A DNA stretch of 64,000 nt, from NCBI GenBank assembly GCA_944383695.1, contig CALWQP010000003.1:62001-126000 (forward strand), given 5' to 3'. The stretch's first letter is position 1; the number at the start of each line of letters is the position of its first letter. Positions 38,143 to 47,246 of this stretch are shown here, in pieces. The position numbers and the translations under genes are program-made. Under the pieces are notes generated by a model that saw nothing but the letters and a program-made list of their open reading frames with translations, was not told the origin of the DNA and searched no databases. The DNA is from an uncultured Mediterraneibacter sp. GTDB lineage: Bacteria; Bacillota; Clostridia; Lachnospirales; Lachnospiraceae.

Positions 38143-38932
38143 AATATCCCACGAACAGGAACGGTTCTTGTCCCGCCTGCGCCGCCATCGAATGATCGTG
38201 CGCACGGCACGGGTGCTCATCCTCGTTCTCTTTCTGGTCCTGTGGGAAGTCTGCGCCAATACCGGAATCATTGATTCCTTCATTTTCAGCAGCCCCTCCA
38301 GGATCGCTCTGTGCTTTTACGAAATGGTTGTGGACCGCTCCATATTCCTGCACATAGGGATCACATTGTATGAGACCATTGTCAGCTTTCTGCTGGTCAC
38401 GTTATTCAGCATCCTGGTCGCTGTCCTCCTGTGGTGCAGCAGAAAGCTCTCCGAAATACTGGAGCCCTATCTGGTCGTCCTGAACAGTCTGCCGAAATCC
38501 GCCCTTGCTCCGCTGCTCATTGTCTGGCTGGGCGCCACTCCCACGACCATCATCGTCGCCGGAATGTCCGTTGCGATCTTCGGAAGCATCATGAACTTGT
38601 ATACCAGCTTTGCCACTGTGGACCAGGAGAAGATCAAACTCATCTATACCCTGCATGGGACACGCAGGCACGCACTGTTCAAAGTGGTACTCCCAAGCTC
38701 TGTGCCTGCTGTCATCAGCAACATGAAAGTCAATATCGGATTGTGCCTGGTGGGAGTGGTGATCGGGGAATTCCTGGCGGCGAGGAATGGGCTGGGGTAT
38801 CTCATCATCTATTCCAGCCAGGTGTTCAAGATGAACTGGCTGCTCATGTCCATCGTGCTGCTGTGCATCATGGCGATGGTGCTGTATGCGGTGATCGGGG
38901 TGGTGGAAAAACTGTATGACCGAAAAGTGTAA
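38135..38932 (+). CDS. NitT/TauT-family ABC transporter permease
   Basis: The 265-residue protein has six predicted membrane helices. The cytoplasmic coupling EAA-like loop lies about residues 170-195, with LHGTRRHALFKVVLPSSVPAVISNMKVNIGLCLVGVVIGEFLAARNGLGY as the conserved region of TauC/SsuC-type permeases. Translation is coupled to the ATPase. The gene is followed by a hairpin and the convergent isomerase operon, so no binding protein follows. Confidence 0.9.
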   Translation: MNKISHEQERFLSRLRRHRMIVRTARVLILVLFLVLWEVCANTGIIDSFIFSSPSRIALCFYEMVVDRSIFLHIGITLYETIVSFLLVTLFSILVAVLLWCSRKLSEILEPYLVVLNSLPKSALAPLLIVWLGATPTTIIVAGMSVAIFGSIMNLYTSFATVDQEKIKLIYTLHGTRRHALFKVVLPSSVPAVISNMKVNIGLCLVGVVIGEFLAARNGLGYLIIYSSQVFKMNWLLMSIVLLCIMAMVLYAVIGVVEKLYDRKV

Positions 38933-38956
38933 AAAGACAATCAGATATATAGATCA

Positions 38957-38998
38957 TAATAGGCCGCTGTCTGCACCCGGCAGCCAGCAGCCTATTGT
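38957..38998. terminator. Hairpin between convergent permease and isomerase genes
   Basis: ATAGGC-CGCTG pairs with CAGCAG-CCTAT (about 38959-38970 with 38985-38995). Likely a terminator, though the U-tract is poor on both strands. Confidence 0.5.
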
Positions 38999-39021
38999 CA
39001 AGACATGATCAGAGTGGAAGT

Positions 39022-40368
39022 CTATAACTCTATAACAGGGATATCCAACAGCCGGGCTATCATGATCAGCTCATCCGCTATATCCTGCCATATTACACTG
39101 TAATGATGGCTCATCCCGCTTTCCGCGATCTTGGATACCAGCTCCAGCACCGGAGTGTTGACCTTGACATTTACCATGCTTCCGCGGGTACAGCGGGTCG
39201 TGGGTACAGCCTGGCCGCGCAGCAGGAACAGACGGTACTGTCCGTCAATATTGGAAAATCTTGCCGCAGTGACAGGACCTTCTTTTAATGAACACCAGAA
39301 CGCTGTTCCGGCTCCTGCCAGAGGATGATCGCACATCTTCACGCTGTCCTCCTTATTATGCAGACTCGGCGCCGCATTTCCGCAATGCCAGAATGTCACT
39401 GTGTTCTCCGCTTCATCGATATTGATCAAATCGGTGATAAACGGAGAAAGTCCTGTGATCAAATTGGATGCCACTGCTGCAATAGCAGCGTCAACATCTC
39501 CTTCACAGCTTATAAACAGCCCCTCGTCTGCCAGCCGTCCCAGCACAGCGCATGGCGTTGTATGAAGATTCCCCATCTCGGGCCAGCATTTTATAGAAGC
39601 ATATTCGTATTTTTGTTCCGGCATCAGTGTTTTCAGCGTCAGATACAGCCGGGCATGATTCTCCAGATATTCCTCTGGAACGCTGTCAATATCCCACAGA
39701 GACCTGACATGGCTTACCTCGTCCTGCACTTCTTTTTCATCCAGGGCGGCCATGCGGTCAAAGACTACCTTCAGGTCTGTCTCTTCTATATCAATCCCAA
39801 AAGTGCGGCGTATCACCACTTCATCAAATGAACAGTTATAAAATGCCGTGGGGCGGTAACCGAACAGGCCGAACGTTATGCCTCTCATGTTTTTGACTAC
39901 GGCATACGCATTTACGATCCTCAGTATTTCGGAGTGAACCCCCTCTTCCTCTTTATTTCCAAAGACAATGTGGTGCGCTGCGCCGATCCTTTTCATAGAA
40001 GCTCCGTTCATAGCGGCGCTGCACAGCGCGTTTGCGTACAGCCTGTCATCCCGCACCCATTGTTCCTCTCGCGGAGCCCATAATACGATAGGCACATGAA
40101 GGGCATCCGCGAGCCCGCAGCATATATCGTCTCCGGTAAACGCTCCATAGACCTGGACGATCAGTTCGACCTCCTGTTTTTTGAATGTTTCGATACATTC
40201 TGCCATATCTTCCCTGCTGCCTATGAGCTTTTCAAATCTGAACACTCTGCTCTCAGGCAGTGATCTCTCAAGCCACCCTCCATATTCTTCAAACCGTCTG
40301 TTCGGGAGTTCTCTGGGCCATCTGCCGGACAGTGTTACGACAACTCCAACATTAAGTTTCTGTTTCAT
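39022..40368 (-). CDS. L-fucose/L-arabinose isomerase-like sugar isomerase
   Basis: The 448-residue protein belongs to the FucI/AraA fold group. The N-terminal domain resembles a periplasmic-binding fold (VGVVVTLSGRWPRELPNRR). The central part has VQVYGAFTGDDICC. The likely metal-site region ISCEGDVDAAIAAV and FWHCGNAAPSL lie in the C-terminal half. Such enzymes interconvert an aldose and a ketose using Mn2+. ATG 40368 follows AGGAGAGTAGG. It closes the LacI-controlled operon. The exact sugar is unknown, and the protein is shorter than classical FucI (about 590). Confidence 0.78.
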   Translation of the reverse strand: MKQKLNVGVVVTLSGRWPRELPNRRFEEYGGWLERSLPESRVFRFEKLIGSREDMAECIETFKKQEVELIVQVYGAFTGDDICCGLADALHVPIVLWAPREEQWVRDDRLYANALCSAAMNGASMKRIGAAHHIVFGNKEEEGVHSEILRIVNAYAVVKNMRGITFGLFGYRPTAFYNCSFDEVVIRRTFGIDIEETDLKVVFDRMAALDEKEVQDEVSHVRSLWDIDSVPEEYLENHARLYLTLKTLMPEQKYEYASIKCWPEMGNLHTTPCAVLGRLADEGLFISCEGDVDAAIAAVASNLITGLSPFITDLINIDEAENTVTFWHCGNAAPSLHNKEDSVKMCDHPLAGAGTAFWCSLKEGPVTAARFSNIDGQYRLFLLRGQAVPTTRCTRGSMVNVKVNTPVLELVSKIAESGMSHHYSVIWQDIADELIMIARLLDIPVIEL

Positions 40369-40397
40369 GATCCTACTCTCCTTTTTGTCTGTAAAGC

Positions 40398-41249
40398 TCA
40401 GACTGTCCCAGCCGAACCGGACAGCCGGATAATATTTTTGACATCCTCCACCAGAATATCGCTGGCGTACATGCTGAGTTTCCATGAGTGGCCCTGATGA
40501 TCCAGATTTTTCAGTCCTTCCTCATAGTACTGCACATATTTATATCTTATTTCTGTCCCGAAGTTTATCTTGGAAACACCCAGTCTGATCGCTTTTCTGA
40601 TAACTTCCTCTTCCATCCCTGTACAGCCGTGCAGCACAAGCGGTATATCCGTAGTCTCCTTTACCGCCTCCAGTACTTCCAGATGGATATCCGGTTTGCC
40701 CTTATAATACCCATGGGCATTTCCGATCCCGATCGCCAGTGTGTCAGGGGTACACAATTTAAGGAAATCCCTGACTTCCTGAGGATCGACTATATTCTTA
40801 TTTTCCAGGGGGACTCCGTTATCCAGCCGGAGCAGTTCCCCAATCTCAGCCTCTACGGGAACATCAAAATATTTCGCCACTTTCAGCACTTCATTCGTCA
40901 TGGCTGCGTTTTCCTCAATGGGCCTTGTTGAACCGTCGATCATTACACTGGTGAATCCAAGGCGCAGCGCTTCCATGCAGATGGGGAATCCATCTCCGTG
41001 ATCCAGGTGGACAGAAACAGGCACATCGACCTTGTCCGCGCACCATTTTGCCACATTGACAAACCAGTCATTCCCTGAAAACGCGCCTGTAGACACATAA
41101 TGCGCCAGGATCATGGGGCTTCTCATTTCCTGAGCCGCCCTGCAGCATGCCCATATAATATCATAATTGCCTCCCTGAGTATTGATGGCAGGGATTGCAA
41201 AACCTTCTTTATAAGCCCTCTTTAACATATCGAGATTATTGCTCAGCAT
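40398..41249 (-). CDS. Class II (zinc) ketose-phosphate aldolase, divergent
   Basis: The 283-residue TIM barrel of the FbaA/GatY/KbaY family has Zn ligands in VHLDHGDGF (H81, H84, with catalytic D83), GNAHGYYKG (H179) and LHGCTGM (H207), with E134/E136 in VEAEIGEL. The phosphate loop is normally LHGGSG; here it reads LHGCTG, and GTAHG reads GNAHG. The substrate may therefore differ from fructose-1,6- or tagatose-bisphosphate. It lies between the sugar permeases and the isomerase in one operon. Confidence 0.85.
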   Translation of the reverse strand: MLSNNLDMLKRAYKEGFAIPAINTQGGNYDIIWACCRAAQEMRSPMILAHYVSTGAFSGNDWFVNVAKWCADKVDVPVSVHLDHGDGFPICMEALRLGFTSVMIDGSTRPIEENAAMTNEVLKVAKYFDVPVEAEIGELLRLDNGVPLENKNIVDPQEVRDFLKLCTPDTLAIGIGNAHGYYKGKPDIHLEVLEAVKETTDIPLVLHGCTGMEEEVIRKAIRLGVSKINFGTEIRYKYVQYYEEGLKNLDHQGHSWKLSMYASDILVEDVKNIIRLSGSAGTV

Positions 41250-41264
41250 AGTTTTCTCCTTCCT

Positions 41265-42122
41265 TTAACCCTTGACAGCCCCTGAGACAAGACCTTTGAC
41301 CATATACTTCTGGAAAAAGAAAAATACAAAGATCATCGGCAGCGTCCCGAGTATTGAAGCTGAATTAATGAGCTGCCAGTCGCTGACTTCTCCCAGATAT
41401 GTCAGTCTAAGGCCCTGGGACAGGGTCCACAGATCATTGCTCCTGACAAGAGTGATCGCATGGAGATAATCATCCCATGTCATCAGGAAACTGTATACAC
41501 CGACAGCAAGAAGACCGGGGACAACCAGGGGAATGACGACCCTGAACAAGGTCCTCATCCGGCCGCAGCCGTCAACTCTTGCCGCCTCTTCCAGCTCATG
41601 AGGAATCCCATCAAAAAAGGATGCCATCAAAGATACCGTAAAGGGAACCTGCGTGGCGCTGATCGCCAGCACCAGCCCGATATGAGTATTGACAAGCCCG
41701 ATCCGCTGCAGTATCCCATACAGGGAGATCAAACGGCTGATGACTGGCATCATCTGGGCAAATATAAACGTGGAAATGATCCATTTATTCCACTTAAAAT
41801 GAAACCTGCTCAGCGCATAGCCGGCAAACACAGAAACAAAACAGATCAGTATCATCGCCAGAGCCGAAGCGATCAGGTTATTCTTGTAATATGTAAAGAA
41901 CACGCCGTCCCGGAATAAAGTGATATATCCGTCAAAGGACAGTGTTTCAGGCCAGAACGTCGGCACTACCCGGTAAGATTCCGTGTTCATCTTCAGCGAT
42001 GTCACGAGCATCCAGTAGACCGGGAAAAGCAAAAACAAAAAAATCAGTATCAAACTCGTGTATTTGCCGAAAACAGCCGCGATGTTTATTCCTCTTTTCC
42101 TTGCAGTGATGTTTTGATTCAT
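41265..42122 (-). CDS. Carbohydrate ABC permease, MalG type
   Basis: The 285-residue protein has six membrane helices. The EAA loop is ELEEAARVDGCGRMRTLFRVVIPLVVPGL, near residue 190, and FPVYWMLVTSLK is at the end of the first helix. ATG 42122 follows GGAGGG. It pairs with the MalF-type gene just upstream (19-base gap) to form the channel of a CUT1 sugar importer. Confidence 0.92.
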   Translation of the reverse strand: MNQNITARKRGINIAAVFGKYTSLILIFLFLLFPVYWMLVTSLKMNTESYRVVPTFWPETLSFDGYITLFRDGVFFTYYKNNLIASALAMILICFVSVFAGYALSRFHFKWNKWIISTFIFAQMMPVISRLISLYGILQRIGLVNTHIGLVLAISATQVPFTVSLMASFFDGIPHELEEAARVDGCGRMRTLFRVVIPLVVPGLLAVGVYSFLMTWDDYLHAITLVRSNDLWTLSQGLRLTYLGEVSDWQLINSASILGTLPMIFVFFFFQKYMVKGLVSGAVKG

Positions 42123-42141
42123 GCTTATCCCTCCTCGCCAG

Positions 42142-43083
42142 TCAATCATTATCTGTACGGAAAATGCGCCGAAATACGAAGACCACTATGATCATCAGAA
42201 GCAGCCATACCGTTGTCACCGCAGCGCCCGAACCATAATTATAGTTTACAAACGCTTCGTCATAAGACAGCACGGCCAGAGTCGTTGTAGCCCCTGTGGG
42301 ACCTCCGTTCGTCAATGTGGCGAACAGTGGATACTGCTTAAAATTCTCGATGATGCACATGGATACCGAAACCGAAATAACGCTCTTCATATAAGGAAGC
42401 ACGATATAGACCAGACGCTGTACATAACTGGCTCCGTCAATTTTTGCCGCTTCTATGATGTCGTCGGGCACATTCTGCATGCCGGCAAGCAGCAGGAGCG
42501 CCATCAAAGGAATCTGCTTCCACAGCGCAGCGATGATCACTCCCCACAATGCTGTGTCAGTATTACTCAAGATGCTGAAATTGGTAACATGCCCGCCTGT
42601 AAATATGCCGACCAGATACTGAAGCAGACCATACGGATTGGCAAAAATCCACATCCACAGCAGGCCGGTGATGACCGTGGGAACGACCCAGGGAATCATC
42701 ATGATACTTCTCAGCAGCCTGGCTCCTCTGATCTTTGAATTCAGTATCAGCGCCAGAATCAGGGCTGTAACAAATGTAAGGACAACAGTCGCGACTACAA
42801 AAACCACCGTGATCATAATCGAAGACTGCAGACGCCCCGATCCCCACAGACGTGTGTAATTGGAAAAATTATTCCATTCTCCCGGTATATTCTGTGTGAG
42901 ATTTACCAGTCTGTAATCCTGGAAGCTCATGATAACAGAATCAATGATAGGAATTATGATAAATGTTATACACAACACGATCGCCGGCAGCAAAAGCAGC
43001 AGGCAGAACAAAACATCTTTAGTTTTCTGATCGCGAAATGCCGGTCTTTGCTTTTTCTTTCCGGCCTCAACTGGAAAAGTCAT
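42142..43083 (-). CDS. Carbohydrate ABC permease, MalF type
   Basis: The 313-residue protein has six membrane helices after a basic N-tail (KKKQRPAFRDQ). The EAA-type loop is DIIEAAKIDGASYVQRLVYIVLPYMKSVI, near residue 220. Start ATG 43083 is preceded by AAGGGGG. It lies between the binding protein and the MalG-type gene. No ATPase is coded in the operon; a shared MsmK-type ATPase elsewhere is the usual solution in Firmicutes. Confidence 0.92.
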   Translation of the reverse strand: MTFPVEAGKKKQRPAFRDQKTKDVLFCLLLLLPAIVLCITFIIIPIIDSVIMSFQDYRLVNLTQNIPGEWNNFSNYTRLWGSGRLQSSIMITVVFVVATVVLTFVTALILALILNSKIRGARLLRSIMMIPWVVPTVITGLLWMWIFANPYGLLQYLVGIFTGGHVTNFSILSNTDTALWGVIIAALWKQIPLMALLLLAGMQNVPDDIIEAAKIDGASYVQRLVYIVLPYMKSVISVSVSMCIIENFKQYPLFATLTNGGPTGATTTLAVLSYDEAFVNYNYGSGAAVTTVWLLLMIIVVFVFRRIFRTDND

Positions 43084-43169
43084 TTTCTTTCCCCCTTTTA
43101 CGCCATATTTCACTGTATGCTTTATAAAAATAAGGGCGGATATTCAACCGCCCTTATAAAGCCGTTCTT

Positions 43170-44486
43170 TTACTGGTTGATATAATATTCTGCTTCTGTA
43201 ATATAGCTGTTGACCGCATCTTCCGAACTGACCCCATTACTTACATAATTAAGCACCATGCTCGCCATCTCTGTCTGAACACTTGTTGCCGCGCTGATTA
43301 AAGGCTGAGTAACAACATTGTCTTTTCCTGAGGAAGCGCCGTCCAGGATTGGGGAAATCTGACAGTCTTCCATATTTTCATGCGCCACATAAGCAAGCCC
43401 GATGTTGTTGAGGTAATCTTCCATCGTGCCGGTTGAGGTACAATACTGGATGAAAAGATCTACCGCTTCTTTCTGTGCGTCACTCAGGCCGGAACCAATC
43501 ATAAAGCAATGGGATTCTACCAGAGATTCGCCTTTCCCATTCGTTCCCATTGTGCCAGGCAGGGATGCAGTCACTGTAAAATCTGAAGTGTTATCCGACA
43601 CTTCCGAGATCTGGGCATATCCCCACGACTGGTCTACATACATTACGACATTGCCAGCGCCAAAAGAAGAACGGTAATCTTTTAACTTCAGGTTTTCCTG
43701 CGTGTATCCGCTGCCGATCAGATATTTATAGAAATCCAGCATTTCTGTCATCGCTGTCAGATTGTCTCCGGATGTCAGGTCAGCCAGCCCGCCCTGATCG
43801 TTGATCAGCGTACCTCCAAATGCGTTGTACATTGCATTGATGTTGGCGCCAGTTGCTGATACTTCTGCCGTGGTGAGGCCAAATATCGTAGTTACATTGG
43901 TATCTCCCTGGTAATAAGCTGCCAGCGTCTCGATCCACTCCTTCAGGCCGTCCAGCGTTGTGGGGAAGGAATCCATCGACAGCCCGGCCGCTTCGACCAG
44001 ATCCTTGTTTACAAAGATGAGCGATGGGCTGTAATAATGTGGTACAGCATAAACTGTGTCATTATACTTCATCTGTTCCAAAACATAATCATAATACCCG
44101 GAATAGAAATCAGCGCTCAGCACATCCTCCGGCGACTGTACGAATCCGCTCTCCGCCAGAGCCGGTATCCAGCTAACTTCGCCGTAGACCATATCAACAG
44201 CAAGCCCTGACGCAAGGTCGTTCGTAAAAGTCTGGATCATGCTGTTATAATCCACAGTGACCGTTTCGATGTCGATCCAGTCATTCTCTGCTTCAAAAGC
44301 CTCGACAGTGGCATTCCACCAGTCTGCTTTTGCAGTCTCTGACAAAGCATAGTTATAAAATCTTAATGTAACATTTTCCTGTTCTCCGTTTGAGGTGGAC
44401 GGTGTATCTGTTCCGCCGCCTCCGCCACAGGCTGCCAGACTAAAAGTCATGGCCATTGCCAGTGCTGCTGCAATCTTCCTTTTCAT
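43170..44486 (-). CDS. Sugar-binding lipoprotein of a CUT1 ABC importer
   Basis: The 438-residue family-1 extracellular solute-binding protein has a lipoprotein signal peptide ending SLAAC (C20), then a GGGGG linker and a Thr/Ser-rich tether. The conserved region EVSWIPALAESGFVQ near residue 145 follows the SBP_bac_1 pattern. It collects sugar outside the cell and hands it to the permeases. It is the first gene after the promoter, as expected for the most abundant component. Confidence 0.93.
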   Translation of the reverse strand: MKRKIAAALAMAMTFSLAACGGGGGTDTPSTSNGEQENVTLRFYNYALSETAKADWWNATVEAFEAENDWIDIETVTVDYNSMIQTFTNDLASGLAVDMVYGEVSWIPALAESGFVQSPEDVLSADFYSGYYDYVLEQMKYNDTVYAVPHYYSPSLIFVNKDLVEAAGLSMDSFPTTLDGLKEWIETLAAYYQGDTNVTTIFGLTTAEVSATGANINAMYNAFGGTLINDQGGLADLTSGDNLTAMTEMLDFYKYLIGSGYTQENLKLKDYRSSFGAGNVVMYVDQSWGYAQISEVSDNTSDFTVTASLPGTMGTNGKGESLVESHCFMIGSGLSDAQKEAVDLFIQYCTSTGTMEDYLNNIGLAYVAHENMEDCQISPILDGASSGKDNVVTQPLISAATSVQTEMASMVLNYVSNGVSSEDAVNSYITEAEYYINQ

Positions 44487-44539
44487 AACCTACTCTCCTT
44501 TTCTCTAATTGTAAACTCGTGTGTACATATGTTAAATAT

Positions 44540-44568
44540 ATTTTATACAATTACATCATGCAAGTCAA
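44540..44568 (-). promoter_or_regulatory. Promoter of the sugar-uptake operon
   Basis: On the minus strand TTGACT (44563-44568), a 17-base spacer and TAAAAT (44540-44545). Three TGCATA-like words (44618-44639) lie upstream and could be part of an operator. Confidence 0.65.
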
Positions 44569-44578
44569 TTTTTTTTAC

Positions 44579-44593
44579 AATTTTCAGCATATT
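44579..44593. promoter_or_regulatory. Candidate CodY box of the sugar operon
   Basis: AATTTTCAGCATATT matches the CodY consensus at 13 of 15 positions, directly upstream of the -35 of the binding-protein promoter. Confidence 0.4.
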
Positions 44594-44670
44594 TAATACT
44601 TTTCCCACGCTATTTTGTGCATATTGCATATTTGCATAACATTTACACAGGCATCATATCCCGCTAAAAA

Positions 44671-44710
44671 AGTACAGACATCTGAGGCTGTACCGTCAGA
44701 TGTCTGTACT
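44671..44710. terminator. Terminator overlapping the lacI-type stop codon
   Basis: AGTACAGACATCTGA (44671-44685) is the perfect inverse of TCAGATGTCTGTACT (44696-44710), flanked by A6 and T5. The regulator's last codons form one arm. Confidence 0.85.
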
Positions 44711-45715
44711 TTTTCTGTAAATGATTTTTGTAGAAACGTGCACAGGATCAGGAATCTTATGCTGCTCTATCATCGCCTGCAGCATATTGACCGCAGCGCG
44801 CGCAATCTCTGGTCTCCCGATCTCAACACTGGTCAATGTGGGCATGACATACTGTCCAAGAGTCGAGTTATCAAAACCAATCACCGCAATATCTTCCGGA
44901 ATCCGGTACCCCGTTTCCTGAGCAGCCTGCATGGCAATGCAGGCAACTTTATCGTTCCTTCCGAAAAACGCATCCACCTTTTCTCCGCTGTGTAGATAAT
45001 CGCGAACGCTCTGTTTCAAGGCTTCCGCGCTCTCACATCCTGTAATGACCCTGGTCAGCGGATCGCTGCTGTAACCACTCTCCTCCATTTGGTGGACGAA
45101 CCCACGGTAACGCAGGTCATTCATATCACTGAAATGCCCCCTCGCGCTGTACCGGTCAATGTAGAGTATATTCCGACGTCCAAGACTGCCAAGATACCGG
45201 ACACATTCCCTTGCCCCTTCATAAAGGCCATTGTTAATGCGTCCCGCCCCATGGATTTCCGAATAATCTCTGTTTTCAAGCAGGACCACCGGAATGTTCG
45301 CATCTATAAACATCTGGATAAAACGCTTGGTAAAGCTGATTGAGCTGATGATGATCCCATCACAGCAGCGCCCTATGATCTCCCTTACAAATTCTTCCGT
45401 ATTCCTATTGGAGCACAAAGATACCATGTATCCTTTGTCATAGGCGCATTCGTCCAGTTCACTGATCAGCAGGCTGAAATGTTCCGTTACGATCTGATCC
45501 GCAATAAAAATAATATGGTTGCTGCTTTTTCCTTTCAATGTACGGGCGATGCTGTTCGGACGGTAATTCAGCTTCTTGATCGCCTCCTGAACACGAATCC
45601 TTTTATCCTGCGAAACATACCGGTTATTATTTACCACATAGGACACGACCGTCTCGCTGACTCCTGCCAGCTTTGCCACATCTTTTCGGGTGGGTCTCAC
45701 AAACTTAGAATCCAT
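44696..45715 (-). CDS. LacI-family repressor of the sugar operon
   Basis: The 339-residue protein has an N-terminal helix-turn-helix (RKDVAKLAGVSETVVSYVVNNNRYVS), a hinge helix NYRPNSIARTLKG and a periplasmic-binding-like sensor domain with PEDIAVIGFDNSTLGQYVMPTLTSVEI. It is upstream of, and reads the same way as, the binding-protein operon, but a terminator separates them. It most likely represses that operon until its sugar is present. ATG 45715 follows GGGAG. Confidence 0.9.
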   Translation of the reverse strand: MDSKFVRPTRKDVAKLAGVSETVVSYVVNNNRYVSQDKRIRVQEAIKKLNYRPNSIARTLKGKSSNHIIFIADQIVTEHFSLLISELDECAYDKGYMVSLCSNRNTEEFVREIIGRCCDGIIISSISFTKRFIQMFIDANIPVVLLENRDYSEIHGAGRINNGLYEGARECVRYLGSLGRRNILYIDRYSARGHFSDMNDLRYRGFVHQMEESGYSSDPLTRVITGCESAEALKQSVRDYLHSGEKVDAFFGRNDKVACIAMQAAQETGYRIPEDIAVIGFDNSTLGQYVMPTLTSVEIGRPEIARAAVNMLQAMIEQHKIPDPVHVSTKIIYRKSTDI

Positions 45716-45808
45716 ATCATATCTCCCGCATTTTATATTACACATCAAATATTGATATCTACACTATACCATGGATTTTTCCAATCCACAAAGCTTTTTT
45801 GTTCATTC

Positions 45809-47179
45809 CTAACCTGCAAATTTGCTCCAATACCCCTGTATGAACAGGAATATAACGATGAGTGGGACGACAAATGTAACATAGAGCCTCACCCATTTGG
45901 GGAATCTGGGGCCTTCCCCCGAGTTTGCTTCTGCCAGGAAGTTCTTCCACCCCCAGCCATAGCGGGTAGTGCAGAACAGCACATACACCAGGCTGCCAAG
46001 GGGCAGGAGGTTATTGCTCACGATAAAATCTTCAAGGTCAAGGATCGCCGTTCCTTCTCCAAATGGAGCGAAGCCGCTCAGCACATTATACCCGAGCACG
46101 CACGGCATGGACAGGAGAATGATCGCCACCAGGTTCACTACTACCGCTTTTCCTCTTGAACATCCTGTCAGGTCCATGGCAAACGCGATGATATTTTCAA
46201 ACACAGCGATGATCGTTGACGCTGACGCAAAAAACATGCACAGGAAGAAGATTGCTCCCCAAAGCCTTCCGCCTGCCATGGAGTTAAAGATATTGGGCAG
46301 CGTGATGAAGATCAGGTTCGGTCCGCTGTCCGGATTGACGCCAAAGGCGAAGCTTGCCGGAAAGATGATCAGACCGGAAATCAGGGCAACACTCGTATCG
46401 AGTACAGTGATCGCCACTGCCTCTCCCGCAAGCCGCCTCTTTTTGTCTATGTAACTTCCGAAAATCGCCATAGCGCCGATTCCAAGACTCAAAGTGAAGA
46501 AGGACTGGTTCATTGCCGCGGATACCACTTCCATGATGCCCGCCTCCTTCATCTTTCCGAAATCCGGCAGGAGATAAAACTTCAGCCCCTCTCCGGCGCC
46601 GGGCAGCATGATGGAGCGGACGGCAAGCACGATCAGCAGCGCCAGCAGAAGGACCATCATGATCTTTGTGATTCCCTCCACACCTTTCTGAAGCCCCAGC
46701 TTCACAATTCCAAAGCACATGACTACAACAATGACCATAAACACGGTCATAAGGACCGGCTGTCCCATCAGTTCAGAAAACTCTCCTTTTATCTGACCTG
46801 CATCCATTCCCTCAAAACTGCCTGCCGCCATTTTACCCAGATAGATCAGCAGCCATCCTCCGATCGTTGTATAGAACATCATCAGCAGGTAATTGCCCGC
46901 CATGCCAAACCATTTGTACCAGTGCCATTTTGTTCCCAATGGCTCCAGCCGGTCAAAAGCCTTGGCAATGCTGCATCCTGCCGCACGTCCCACAGAAAAC
47001 TCCATGATCATGATAGGCAGTCCCAGAAGCACCAGGCACAGCAGATAGATCAGCACAAAAGCCGCTCCGCCATACTGCCCTGTGATATAGGGAAACCGCC
47101 ACACATTCCCCAGGCCGATGGCACAGCCCGCCGAGATCAGGATAAATCCCAGCCTGGAGCCGAATTTTTCTCTCTTCAT
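45809..47179 (-). CDS. Sodium-dependent (NSS/SNF family) amino acid transporter
   Basis: The 456-residue protein has about 11-12 membrane helices. The family signature is GFILISAGCAIGLGNVWRFPYITGQYGGAAFVLIY, which includes the sodium and substrate site in helix 1. Bacterial members such as LeuT, MhsT and TnaT import amino acids with Na+. The 11-helix length suggests MhsT-like. It is monocistronic. The substrate is unknown. Confidence 0.93.
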   Translation of the reverse strand: MKREKFGSRLGFILISAGCAIGLGNVWRFPYITGQYGGAAFVLIYLLCLVLLGLPIMIMEFSVGRAAGCSIAKAFDRLEPLGTKWHWYKWFGMAGNYLLMMFYTTIGGWLLIYLGKMAAGSFEGMDAGQIKGEFSELMGQPVLMTVFMVIVVVMCFGIVKLGLQKGVEGITKIMMVLLLALLIVLAVRSIMLPGAGEGLKFYLLPDFGKMKEAGIMEVVSAAMNQSFFTLSLGIGAMAIFGSYIDKKRRLAGEAVAITVLDTSVALISGLIIFPASFAFGVNPDSGPNLIFITLPNIFNSMAGGRLWGAIFFLCMFFASASTIIAVFENIIAFAMDLTGCSRGKAVVVNLVAIILLSMPCVLGYNVLSGFAPFGEGTAILDLEDFIVSNNLLPLGSLVYVLFCTTRYGWGWKNFLAEANSGEGPRFPKWVRLYVTFVVPLIVIFLFIQGYWSKFAG

Positions 47180-47227
47180 TTACACTTTCCTCTCTTTCGT
47201 TTCCAGAATTTTGTGGATATTTGAGTA

Positions 47228-47246
47228 AAAGGGACAGCCCCTTTTA
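47228..47246 (-). terminator. Terminator of the DUF362 gene
   Basis: AAAAGGG-GCTG-TCCCTTTT on the minus strand, with the gene's stop codon inside one flank. Confidence 0.5.
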
